Assembly (NCBI GenBank): GCA_023228865.1
Contig: JALOAH010000078.1
Coordinates: 1-17,179, forward strand
Direction of reading: 5' to 3'
DNA length: 17,179 nucleotides
Origin: Porticoccaceae bacterium
GTDB taxonomy: Bacteria; Pseudomonadota; Gammaproteobacteria; Pseudomonadales; Porticoccaceae
How positions within the stretch are numbered: the stretch's first letter is position 1; each line of letters begins with the position of its first letter. Both the position numbers and the translations under genes were made by a program. The notes under the pieces are model-generated. The model searched no databases, had not been told where the DNA came from, and saw only the letters and a program-made list of their open reading frames with translations. Positions 1 through 7,066 of the stretch are shown one piece after another.

Positions 1-49
1 GCCGGACATGCTCTGCCCAGAAGAGGCGGCGATCATCAATGGATTCCAT
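1..49 (-). CDS. tnpA: IS66 TnpA accessory protein, N-terminal 16 residues (partial)
   Basis: The visible residues are MESIDDRRLFWAEHVR, which fit the start of the small IS66 TnpA (IS66 Orf1-like) proteins that open with an acidic, Trp-containing helix before their helix-turn-helix. A strong GGAGG lies at 56-60 in the reverse orientation, about 6 bases before the ATG. A short inverted repeat GGGTT/AACCC flanks this ribosome site and may partly control its access. The rest of the gene lies beyond position 1. The call rests on length-limited similarity plus the correct position behind an IS66 terminus. Confidence 0.7.
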   Translation of the reverse strand, partial: MESIDDRRLFWAEHVR

Positions 50-100
50 GGGGTTCCTCCGCAAGAAAAACCCGAAGGATGGCGTAGCTTAGGCGCCGTG

Positions 101-126
101 AACAGGTGGCTGGGTTGGACGCTTAC
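101..126 (-). repeat. IS66 terminal inverted repeat, left end
   Basis: The 26 terminal bases of the left-edge IS66 match the right-edge terminus (17053-17078) at 23 positions, in inverted relation as expected for the two ends of one element type. The base outside the terminus is 127; the adjacent 8 bases are gattgaaa. Confidence 0.8.
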
Positions 127-745
127 GATTGAAACGAAACTCGGTCTCCTTGAGGTGGTAATAAAACATATGTTTTTGAATGCCTTTTACCTTGCTCAAC
201 CTCAGCTTGGCATACGCCCAAAACGACTCGATGCCGTTGATATGGGACTGATCATTGGCAAACTCATTGCTGGCATATTCCACGCGAAGATGCCTGGCAT
301 ACCCCACGTCAACCAAACCGTGATAGCTACGCCACCCATCGGAGTGAATGACACTCTCCAAAGCGACTTTGCCCCGAATAACCCCTTGCAACGTAGCTTT
401 TTTGGCATCGGGCACAATCTCGGTCGATACCCAGCCATTGCGCTTAAACAATCCAAAGACAATGGTTTTACTCCCGGCACCACGTCCGCGTTTACCGCGA
501 ATGCGCTTGGGGCCAAAGTAAGATTCATCGACTTCGATCTGCCCAGCCATATGGGCATGTTTTTCACATTCTTCCGCGAGGCGGTGTCGCAATTTGATGT
601 AAATCGAATTGATCGAACGGACACTTATTCCGGTCAACCGCGCCGTGTCGGAAGCCGAAAGATCGAGAGCAAAGTAACGAACAACTCGGCGAAACGTCTT
701 CTCTGCAATTCGGGAACGGCGATAGTACCTATTTTTAATAACCAC
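127..745 (-). pseudogene. IS1595-family (IS1016-like) transposase, 3' end replaced by IS66
   Basis: DDE transposase of the ISXO2-like type. Visible landmarks are the first catalytic acid in VDESYFG with the following basic stretch KRGRGAGSK, the second acid in HSDGWRSY, and the third block HINGIESFWAYAK, followed by LKETEFRFN. A helix-turn-helix-like region precedes them. The best start is GTG at 745, just after an in-frame TAA. The size (about 206 native residues) fits the short IS1016 group, which lacks the N-terminal zinc ribbon. From codon 207 the frame reads into the IS66 terminus and ends at 89 (12 foreign residues), so the native C-terminal tail is missing. The catalytic acids survive, but the IS right end is lost, so the element cannot be mobile as a unit. 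No clear terminal repeat was found near 746-800. Confidence 0.8.
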
Positions 746-1045
746 TTCAGAAGCTTAGCACCTAATTGAAGATGCTTAACTTCCTAAGACCCTACTCAAT
801 AGGAAAGATACATTTTTCTCAAAAAATTAATAAATTCCTGGAATTTATTCTTGCTCGTTTTTCCATCTCATAGGCACGCAGGATATTTTCTGGGATATAT
901 CAGAATATCCTCAGATGAAACCGAAAAATATGAAATAAAGCGGCTCGAGGAGAATTTTTTTAAAGGGCTTCCAGAATAAAGAAGCTCGTATTACTGCGAT
1001 TCCTGTTTGCCATAAGCTATACAAAAATAATTATGGCTATCTAAT
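746..1045. other. AT-rich intergenic stretch without a gene
   Basis: Three hundred bases, AT-rich, with no plausible coding region. It must contain the promoter-side end of the IS1595 remnant. Near the sulfotransferase stop lies a weak inverted repeat GCCATAA (1009-1015) and TTATGGC (1031-1037), a possible but T-tract-free transcription end for the minus-strand operon. An imperfect repeat of GGATAT/ATATCC occurs around 890-935. Nothing else is recognisable. Confidence 0.5.
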
Positions 1046-2200
1046 CTATTGCTTTTTTACCATTGCATAGCGCTGATAGTATTCACCTACAGCAGTATTT
1101 ACCTCGGCACGGGTGAAGCCAATATTAGCGAGATCAAAATTACTGATGCTATGGGACTGGCTGGGATCTGACGCGACCTGGTGTTGCCAGGATTCCCGGG
1201 TTGCTTTTGTGAGGGGTTGACCAAAGTGCGCGTAGATTCTTTCCATCACACCCAGTGGGTCCTTCTTCGCTTCCAGCATATGCACATCAAAAAACTGGGA
1301 TTGGTTATATTTCCGGCGGGCAATTTCCATTTTATGCAGACCCTCTCCCCAGAGCTTAAGAGCATGTCGGCCCACATCGGCCATGGTTAAGCCAGGCTCA
1401 CGCATCCGACGAATCAGCCAGGTCAGGTTGCTGGTGGAGGCCAGTGCATCAAATGGATCCCTGTGAGTGTGAATAATGCAGGCATCAGGGAACACATTAA
1501 AAATTGCGTCCAGACAAAACACATGGGCAACATCCTTTAACACCCAGCGTCGCGAATCGCCATTGGCAATAAGTTGAAGAGCCTTTCTGTAGTATTCAAA
1601 GGCAAAGGTCATATCGGTATTGGTGGCCCAGCGTTGGTACTTTGGCAGATCGGCAGTTCCGAAAAAGGTGTGCGACCAACCAGACTGGTCGATCAAATAT
1701 CGGCACTCGTCAGGGGCCTCTGCAAGCATGGGATGAATATCCATTGCGCCCGGCATTGTTGCGGCAAACTGTTCTAGACCAATCTCTGTCATTTGGAACA
1801 CAGGATGCCGGCGCCATTCAGCTACAGGAGGGCGCGGCATGGGATTACTCGCAAGCCAGAATGGCAGGTGTTGAATGTTGGGATCGTGACAGATCAGTCG
1901 GTGTAAAACCGTGGTGCCGGTTCGCGCCAGACCAATGATGAAAATCGGTCTGGCAATGGGCATGGATTGACTGTCGGGGTACTTTTTGATGCCCGTAAAT
2001 GTTCTCAGGCGGCCACACAGTAAGCCTATAATCGAGTTTGCAATAAGCTCCTTGCCCATATCGCCCAGGGAATCGACCGTGTCAATTTCCGAGAGATACG
2101 CTTGCATCGGCTCCCGGTAGGAATCATCGCCGAAGTCATCAAAACCGGTAGCGGCTGACGCCGCCGCGTGAAATTCCTCAAAACGATCTAATAAAGACAT
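1046..2200 (-). CDS. PAPS-dependent sulfotransferase family protein
   Basis: A 384-residue cytosolic protein of the sulfotransferase_3 type, expected to move a sulfuryl group from 3'-phosphoadenylyl sulfate to a hydroxyl of a small molecule. The 5'-phosphosulfate loop is visible at residues 88-101 (IIGLARTGTTVLHR) and the 3'-phosphate-binding segment at about 244-254 (HTHRDPFDALA), with the histidine-rich acceptor region between. Length is normal for the family and the protein is complete. It starts 22 bases after the stop of the oxidoreductase gene at 2223 and is almost surely co-transcribed with it. Bacterial relatives often sit in clusters for steroid-like or other hydrophobic substrates; the acceptor here cannot be read from sequence. 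Confidence 0.85.
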   Translation of the reverse strand: MSLLDRFEEFHAAASAATGFDDFGDDSYREPMQAYLSEIDTVDSLGDMGKELIANSIIGLLCGRLRTFTGIKKYPDSQSMPIARPIFIIGLARTGTTVLHRLICHDPNIQHLPFWLASNPMPRPPVAEWRRHPVFQMTEIGLEQFAATMPGAMDIHPMLAEAPDECRYLIDQSGWSHTFFGTADLPKYQRWATNTDMTFAFEYYRKALQLIANGDSRRWVLKDVAHVFCLDAIFNVFPDACIIHTHRDPFDALASTSNLTWLIRRMREPGLTMADVGRHALKLWGEGLHKMEIARRKYNQSQFFDVHMLEAKKDPLGVMERIYAHFGQPLTKATRESWQHQVASDPSQSHSISNFDLANIGFTRAEVNTAVGEYYQRYAMVKKQ

Positions 2201-2222
2201 GGATTATTCCGCTTTCAGTTCG

Positions 2223-3245
2223 TTAACCTACAACGGAAGCCTTCAGTGGGCCATGCTGAATAATATCGACGATGCCCGAAGGCGCAGAGAGTACATCAGC
2301 CGTCCTGTTAAGCAGGCAGGCGGCAGAGGCGACACCGGAATCCTTACGGATAAAGTGCACTTCATTGCCAGGCTTGCCGTCAATAATCCATTGCATCTGC
2401 TCCACTTCATCGTCCTCGAAAACCCTCGCTTCATATTCGGTACGAGCCGTGACCCCCTCCCTGGTGACAAGATCCACAAGAAACCGCATTCCCAAAGCAG
2501 TACCGGCCTTAATGCTTTTCTTCAGGCCGGTGCAATAAAAATCGTAGTCGCGCACAACGGGCTCGAAGCCGTTGGTCACAACGTCAATGGTGTAACCCAG
2601 CTTTTGCACCACACTCACTGAGGGAATTTGGACCGACTTTCCCCAATCAGTCTGGCTGGCCTTCATCCGCGTCCGCCACTCATCCGGGGGCAGACCAACG
2701 CCAAGAACATCGGCCCAATAGAAACCTTGTCGCAGACATTCAGTTTGGGTTTTGTGCAACAGCGAACGGATATTCACACAGGGGCCGGTGGCCAGAAGAC
2801 CGCTCCATATCCGCGAGGCATCCCAGATACCACCGCCGGTAAAGGTAACGCCATGCTTTTTTGCCAGGGCATCAATCTTCCCCGCCAACTCTGGGTCAAT
2901 CCAATAAGGAAGGTAGGCTTCAGTGCCATGACAAAGCACATTAATGCCGGCACCCAGCAGACGCTCGTAGGCCGGCATATTTTGAGACAGGATATTGGTG
3001 GTGGCGACAAAGGCGACATCCGCCTCCAACGCGGAATAATCCGCGCGATCACAATCTTCGACGACAACCCCCAGGGTACGACCCAAGCCGGCAACTTCAC
3101 CGATGTCCCGACCAACTTTGTCACCTGCCCGATTGTAGACGGCGACCAGTTGCCACCCTTTTTCATCAATCAGTCGGGCAAGTTCCTGGCCGACAAAGCC
3201 AGCACCATAGACAACACACTTTATAGCATTATTGCTCTCCGTCAT
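2223..3245 (-). CDS. Dihydrodipicolinate-reductase-fold NAD(P)H-dependent oxidoreductase
   Basis: A 340-residue protein with an N-terminal Rossmann motif VVYGAGFVGQEL (residues 11-22) and the later GTEAYLPYW and GGGIWDASRIW segments seen in the family annotated as NAD(P)H-dependent amine dehydrogenase or 2,4-diaminopentanoate-dehydrogenase-like. It is longer than DapB (about 270 residues) and lacks its typical lysine-pathway context, so it is not DapB. It probably oxidises or reduces a small organic substrate in the cytosol. Start ATG at 3245 follows a GGGGTGG ribosome-site-like stretch. It is first of a two-gene unit with the sulfotransferase and lies 155 bases behind the epoxide-hydrolase-like gene on the same strand. 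Confidence 0.75.
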   Translation of the reverse strand: MTESNNAIKCVVYGAGFVGQELARLIDEKGWQLVAVYNRAGDKVGRDIGEVAGLGRTLGVVVEDCDRADYSALEADVAFVATTNILSQNMPAYERLLGAGINVLCHGTEAYLPYWIDPELAGKIDALAKKHGVTFTGGGIWDASRIWSGLLATGPCVNIRSLLHKTQTECLRQGFYWADVLGVGLPPDEWRTRMKASQTDWGKSVQIPSVSVVQKLGYTIDVVTNGFEPVVRDYDFYCTGLKKSIKAGTALGMRFLVDLVTREGVTARTEYEARVFEDDEVEQMQWIIDGKPGNEVHFIRKDSGVASAACLLNRTADVLSAPSGIVDIIQHGPLKASVVG

Positions 3246-3322
3246 TACCCACCCCTTAGCTCGGTACGCTTATGAGTCACTTGTTATAGGTTCGTTACAA
3301 CAATGCCGGCGCTTATCAACAC

Positions 3323-3399
3323 CCTGTTCCCGCCATGCTATGCCTCTTTGCCTCAGGTGCATAAATTAGGCCGTTCAGAGTCAGCCAGCGGGGAACAGG
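3323..3399. repeat. Nine-base inverted repeat between the two minus-strand genes
   Basis: CCTGTTCCC at 3323-3331 is exactly inverted as GGGAACAGG at 3391-3399, 59 bases apart. With one bulged base the pairing continues as CGC/GCG. The distal arm touches the stop of the gene at 3401. It could be a processing hairpin or a two-site operator; function unknown. Confidence 0.4.
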
Positions 3400-3400
3400 T

Positions 3401-3793
3401 TTACAGGAATGCTTTTTGGGCAATAGTAAAGTCGTAATAGTCCCGCCAGGCACAAATCTGACCATTATCGTCAAATTCGAAGACGCCGACGATCATGAAC
3501 TCGGCAATAACACTACCATCCTTTCGCAGCATCTTTTCGTAACGCTCAGCCATCACCACGTTACCGTCAGACATCATGTGTCTAACGGTTTGGTCAAGGC
3601 TGTAATAGTCGTTGTCGTAAAGTGATTTCAACAGCAGGTTGATTTGTTCCCGACCTTTCGCGGGAGGGAATCCGGTGTTTTCCCAAAGACAGTCGTCGGA
3701 ACAGTGCTTGTCGTACAATGCCTGAGAACTCTCCGGGCTATCCTGCTTGGTCAATATATCGAAAACTGCCTGTTCATATTGGTTTTTAATCAT
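3401..3793 (-). CDS. Limonene-1,2-epoxide hydrolase-like / SnoaL-like (NTF2 fold) protein
   Basis: A 130-residue NTF2-fold protein. The order of motifs follows the limonene-1,2-epoxide hydrolase family: WEN at 37-39 then FPPAKGR, AER at 82-84, and WRDYYD at 117-122. In characterised enzymes Tyr53/Asn55, Arg99, Asp101 and Asp132 hold and activate water. Here the Tyr position is Trp, Asn39, Arg84 and the WRD aspartate remain, and the Asp101 position is Glu86. It may therefore be a variant epoxide hydrolase or a dehydratase/isomerase of the same fold. ATG at 3793 is preferred because AGGA lies 9 bases upstream; a TTG at 3814 is possible. It faces the flavoenzyme operon across a 414-base regulatory gap. 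Confidence 0.7.
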   Translation of the reverse strand: MIKNQYEQAVFDILTKQDSPESSQALYDKHCSDDCLWENTGFPPAKGREQINLLLKSLYDNDYYSLDQTVRHMMSDGNVVMAERYEKMLRKDGSVIAEFMIVGVFEFDDNGQICAWRDYYDFTIAQKAFL

Positions 3794-3889
3794 GAGTAAA
3801 AATCCTGTAATCAATCGCTTTGTTACATCATCAAATACTACAGCTCGACTCTAAGCGATGTCTTTCGCACAAGTAGCTATATGAAGCAG

Positions 3890-3899
3890 CTACATGTAG
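3890..3899. promoter_or_regulatory. Ten-base palindrome CTACATGTAG
   Basis: A perfect palindrome about 97 bases upstream of the start of the gene at 3793, on that gene's promoter side. Nearby variants of the same words (gtagctatatg, gtagcaatatgtag) make a small cluster. Candidate operator for the minus-strand unit. Confidence 0.35.
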
Positions 3900-3984
3900 T
3901 AGCAATATGTAGTATTGTTAACTCTACCCGCGCGGGTATATTGCAGAATCTTATTCGATAATGCGACTGAACCAATCTGAAAAA

Positions 3985-4011
3985 TTGGAATATAGAGGCC
4001 CAATATTCCAA
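3985..4011. promoter_or_regulatory. Inverted repeat TTGGAATAT-N9-ATATTCCAA, candidate operator
   Basis: Nine-base perfect arms (3985-3993 and 4003-4011) around a nine-base spacer. The half-site GGAATAT recurs in the 12-base palindrome at 4196-4207 at the operon start. Dyad size fits dimeric TetR-type regulators, and a TetR gene lies at the end of the operon. The link to that TetR is inference. Confidence 0.45.
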
Positions 4012-4195
4012 AGAATAATTTCTTCTCTCACCCAATATTTGTCTAAAATTCAAATAGATATAAAAAATAGCGAAAAAATATTACTTCCGATAACAGGGTG
4101 AACATTCATACTTTTCCATTTACGGCTATTGTTGCCAAGAAAAAATTTGATAATAGTTACCCTCCATTGAACCTTGTTATAACTTTACTATCAAC

Positions 4196-4207
4196 AGGAA
4201 TATTCCT
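4196..4207. promoter_or_regulatory. Palindrome AGGAATATTCCT covering the ribosome site of the flavoenzyme gene
   Basis: A perfect 12-base palindrome whose left half is the AGGAA ribosome-binding site and whose right half abuts the ATG at 4208. It shares GGAATAT with the dyad at 3985-4011. It may be an operator or the pairing site of two transcripts. Confidence 0.5.
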
Positions 4208-6181
4208 ATGGCGCTGACCCATGTTCTAAAACCCATAACCATTGGGGAACTGGAAATACCCAACAGAGTGGTACGCTCCGCCCACTTTACCAACCTCGGC
4301 AATGGCATTATCAATGACGACACCATCGCCTATCACCTGGCTCGCGCCAAAGGTGGTGTTGGACTGTCGGTCATCGAAGTGCTGTCTGTCCACCCCACGT
4401 CTCCCGGCTCGAACAATATCTGGCAGCCCGGCAATGACGAGGGCTACCGCAAGTTAATAGATACCATTCTTCCCACAGGGATGCGCCTGTTCCAGCAATT
4501 GTGGCTCGGCGGTAATGTGTTGCTGCCCATTGACGGCAGCCCGCCCTGGTCAGCTTCTGATTTGGCTAACCCTCTGGTGGGTGTTGTGCCGGTCGCCATG
4601 ACAAAAACGATGATCGACGAGGCTGTAGAGGCGTACGCCCGGGCTGCGGAACAGTGCGAGCGCTGGGGTATTCAGGGCGTGGAATTACACGGCAGCCATG
4701 GCTATCTGCCCGCGCAGTTTTTGTCATCCAACCAAAATTACCGCGACGACGATTACGGCGGCAGTTTCGAAAATCGTGCCCGCTTCATCATCGAGTCCCT
4801 CGAAGCCATTCGCGCTTCTGTATCAAAGTCCATGGTGGTGGGTATACGCGTCGGGGACGACGCCTCCTCCGGCGGTATCACCGCTGAGGACTACGCTCAG
4901 CTTGTTGAAATGCTCGAAGAGCGCAACCTGCTGGACTATGTCAATATCTCCATGGGTGGTTATCACTACACCCGCAAAATTGTCGGCGGTATGCACGAGC
5001 CCGCGGGTTACCAAATGGCCACGACTCAGGTTGTCAGTCACAAGACCAAGCTACCCACTATCGCTATCGGTCGCTTCCGTACGCTGGAGGAAGCCGATCA
5101 GGTGATTCGCGCCGGCGACGCCGACATGGTGGCCATGACCCGGGCCCATATTGCCGACCCGGATATCGTCAAGAAAACCGCAGCCGGCCACCCTGAGCAA
5201 GTACGCCCCTGCATTGGCTGTAACCAGGGTTGCCTGGCAGGTATTAACACCATGATTCCCCGTATGGGCTGCGTCGTAAACCCAGCTGTCGGCTTTGAGC
5301 AAACCATGGGGGATGACAAATTCGTTCCGGTTAGCGAGCCCAAAAAGATTGTCATCGTGGGCGGCGGTGTTGCCGGTATGGAAGCGGCCCGCGTTGCGGC
5401 GTTGCGCGGACACAAGGTTATATTGATGGAAGCACAACCTCACCTGGGTGGCACTATCAACCTGGCTGCTAAACTGCCGACCCGTGCCGGTATTCGCGAC
5501 ATAGCCGTGTGGATGGAGGAGGAAATTACCCGCCTCGGTGTGGATATTCGCCTTAACACCTATGCAGACGTGGACGATATCGCCGCAGAAAGTCCCGACG
5601 AGGTTATCGTCGCCACTGGCTCTTATCCCCGCATGGATGGCATTCAGGTCTCCAATCCGGGCGACCCTATTCAGGGTATGGAGAACCCAAAAGTACTGTC
5701 CAGCCACGATCTCCTTAGCGGCGGCCAACGCGACCTGGGTAAAACCGCTGTGGTTATCGACGACCTGGGCCATTACGAAGCCATCGGCGCGGCGGAATAT
5801 CTGGCTGAAAAAGGCCTGTCCGTTACCTATATTACCCGCCACAACGGCTTTGCGCCCATGATGGATTTGGCCTGGATGACAGAACCTGCACTGACTCGAC
5901 TGGCAGACAAGGATTTCAGCTACCGCACCCGTACGCGGGCCACAGCAATTGATGACGAAGGGGTGACTGTTTGCCCGACTTATGTGCGAATCGACGAGAA
6001 ATATACCTCGAAGATCCCTGCAGACACCGTGGTGTTTGTTTCCCTGAACCACGCTAACAGGGAACTGTATAACGAACTGACGGACAAGGGTATCAAGGCC
6101 CGCGTGATTGGCGATGCCAATTCACCGCGCTATCTCAATGCAGCAATCCGCGAAGGTAACCTTGCCGGCGTCCAGGTTTAA
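4208..6181 (+). CDS. Old-yellow-enzyme / 2,4-dienoyl-CoA reductase / TMADH-type flavoprotein (BaiCD/BaiH-like)
   Basis: A 657-residue three-part flavoenzyme. Residues 1 to about 330 form the FMN-binding TIM barrel, with the active-site segment HGSHGYL (161-167) followed by FLSSNQNYRDDDYGGSFENR. Four cysteines, C335-x2-C338-x3-C342-x12-C355, bind a 4Fe-4S cluster. An FAD/ADP-binding part begins at IVIVGGGVAGMEAA (381-394). The third dinucleotide site reads IDDLGHYEAIGAAEYLA instead of GxGxxG, as in the trimethylamine dehydrogenase branch. The family reduces C=C bonds of enones/dienoyl-CoA, including BaiCD/BaiH on bile-acid intermediates, or demethylates amines. ATG 4208 has AGGAA 7 bases upstream. 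Its TAA overlaps an ATG at 6181, so it is translationally close to the SDR gene. With SDR and SnoaL partners, an enone or steroid-like substrate is more likely than an amine. Confidence 0.88.
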   Translation: MALTHVLKPITIGELEIPNRVVRSAHFTNLGNGIINDDTIAYHLARAKGGVGLSVIEVLSVHPTSPGSNNIWQPGNDEGYRKLIDTILPTGMRLFQQLWLGGNVLLPIDGSPPWSASDLANPLVGVVPVAMTKTMIDEAVEAYARAAEQCERWGIQGVELHGSHGYLPAQFLSSNQNYRDDDYGGSFENRARFIIESLEAIRASVSKSMVVGIRVGDDASSGGITAEDYAQLVEMLEERNLLDYVNISMGGYHYTRKIVGGMHEPAGYQMATTQVVSHKTKLPTIAIGRFRTLEEADQVIRAGDADMVAMTRAHIADPDIVKKTAAGHPEQVRPCIGCNQGCLAGINTMIPRMGCVVNPAVGFEQTMGDDKFVPVSEPKKIVIVGGGVAGMEAARVAALRGHKVILMEAQPHLGGTINLAAKLPTRAGIRDIAVWMEEEITRLGVDIRLNTYADVDDIAAESPDEVIVATGSYPRMDGIQVSNPGDPIQGMENPKVLSSHDLLSGGQRDLGKTAVVIDDLGHYEAIGAAEYLAEKGLSVTYITRHNGFAPMMDLAWMTEPALTRLADKDFSYRTRTRATAIDDEGVTVCPTYVRIDEKYTSKIPADTVVFVSLNHANRELYNELTDKGIKARVIGDANSPRYLNAAIREGNLAGVQV

Positions 6182-6195
6182 TGGAGACAAATTCA

Positions 6196-7038
6196 ATGAA
6201 TGTACTTGTAATCGGTATCACCAGCGGCGTTGCCGTACCGCTGGTCAAAAATCTGCTCGCCAGTGGCCACAAGGTTATCGGAACGGTGCGCAGTGACGCA
6301 CAGATCGACGGTGCCAAACGGGACTATCCGGGTATCGCTGACGTATTCAAGCTGGATATGGCCGACGGCGATAGTGTGAAAATCGCCATCGAGACCGGCC
6401 TCGGCGACCATCAGCAGGATCTGGATGCCGTCATCGTCTGTACCGGTATCGCGGGCTATAATCCGCTGGAAACCGCGCCCCTTGAGCTTTTCCGCCGTAC
6501 ACTGGAAGTCAACACCGTATCCTGTCTTGCGGTTTACCAAACCTGTCTCCCCATTCTGCGTAAAACCGGTGGCCGTATCATTTTCCTCAGCTCCTACGGC
6601 GGCAAGGTTTCAATGCCCTTTATCGGCTGTTACCAGGCATCCAAATTCGCTTTGGAATCGCTGGGAGATGTCATGCGCCAGGAAGCCAGGCTCTCCGGCG
6701 TTGAGGTGGTAATGATTTTACCCGGTGGCATTGATACCGCCATGTGCCACAACATGCTGGCAGACATCGACAAGGAGATTGGCCAACTGAGCGACGACAT
6801 TAACGAGCGCTACGGCCATTACTATCGCGGTCACCGCAACCTGCTCGCCGGGCCCGGCAAAGTCTCCGGCGAAGAAGTGGCTCAGGTGACGCAAGAGGCG
6901 CTGGAAGCGGAAACGCCGGAAACCCGTTATATCGTCGGTGAGGGTGCAGCCTTCCTTATTGCCGAACGGGCCCGCCTTTCAGACCGGGAAATGGACACTG
7001 TTTTCGAGCAGATGTTTGCCCAGGCCAGTCAACAGTAA
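6196..7038 (+). CDS. Short-chain dehydrogenase/reductase (SDR)
   Basis: A 280-residue NAD(P)-dependent oxidoreductase of the classical SDR fold. The nucleotide site VLVIGITSGVAVPLV is a variant of TGxxxGxG, N106 lies in EVNTVS, the serine is in LSSYGG (131-136) and the catalytic pair is Y146-x3-K150 (YQASK). The expected reaction is alcohol/ketone interconversion on the substrate of the neighbouring flavoenzyme. An in-frame ATG at 6181 overlaps the preceding stop, but the GGAG at 6183-6186 sits nine bases before the ATG at 6196, which I prefer. The C-terminal 60 residues are acidic and less typical. Confidence 0.85.
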   Translation: MNVLVIGITSGVAVPLVKNLLASGHKVIGTVRSDAQIDGAKRDYPGIADVFKLDMADGDSVKIAIETGLGDHQQDLDAVIVCTGIAGYNPLETAPLELFRRTLEVNTVSCLAVYQTCLPILRKTGGRIIFLSSYGGKVSMPFIGCYQASKFALESLGDVMRQEARLSGVEVVMILPGGIDTAMCHNMLADIDKEIGQLSDDINERYGHYYRGHRNLLAGPGKVSGEEVAQVTQEALEAETPETRYIVGEGAAFLIAERARLSDREMDTVFEQMFAQASQQ

Positions 7039-7066
7039 CAGGTTCCGACAAGCGGGTAAAAGCATC

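Larger units (their letters stand above)
1..126 (-). mobile_element. IS66-family element, left (tnpA-side) end, truncated by window edge
   Basis: Read on the minus strand from 126, the sequence begins GTAAGCGTCCA, the usual IS66-type GTAA terminus. After about 75 bases of leader comes a GGAGG ribosome site and an ATG at 49 opening a TnpA-like protein that leaves the window. The terminal 26 bases match, with 3 differences, the IS66 end at 17053-17078. The element interrupts the IS1595 transposase gene at codon FRFN. It is a different IS66 type from the complete copy at 10625-13052, whose ends start GTAACCGTCCGG. Confidence 0.8.
3794..4207. promoter_or_regulatory. Divergent intergenic control region with several palindromes
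   Basis: This AT-rich 414-base gap separates the minus-strand unit from the plus-strand flavoenzyme operon and must hold both promoters. A TATAAC at 4178-4183 is a reasonable -10 for the operon, without a convincing -35. Palindromes at 3890-3899, 3985-4011 and 4196-4207 are listed separately. No ORF here looks coding. Confidence 0.55.

Noticed and set aside
8..769. A 253-codon plus-strand open frame over the IS1595 gene
   Set aside because: It is antisense to a clear DDE transposase and shows no domain or ribosome site.
1009..1037. Rho-independent terminator after the sulfotransferase gene
   Set aside because: The seven-base AT-rich stem has no T tract on the relevant strand.
2628..3275. 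A 215-codon plus-strand frame opposite the DapB-fold gene
   Set aside because: Antisense shadow; the minus strand carries the Rossmann motif and family blocks.
3841..3960. Repeated tagc/atgtag words as a CRISPR-like or iteron array
   Set aside because: Irregular lengths and spacing; no repeat unit, only one perfect 10-base palindrome.
5051..6052. A 333-codon minus-strand open frame inside the flavoenzyme gene
   Set aside because: Histidine- and glycine-rich antisense shadow of a well-conserved flavoprotein, with no recognisable family.
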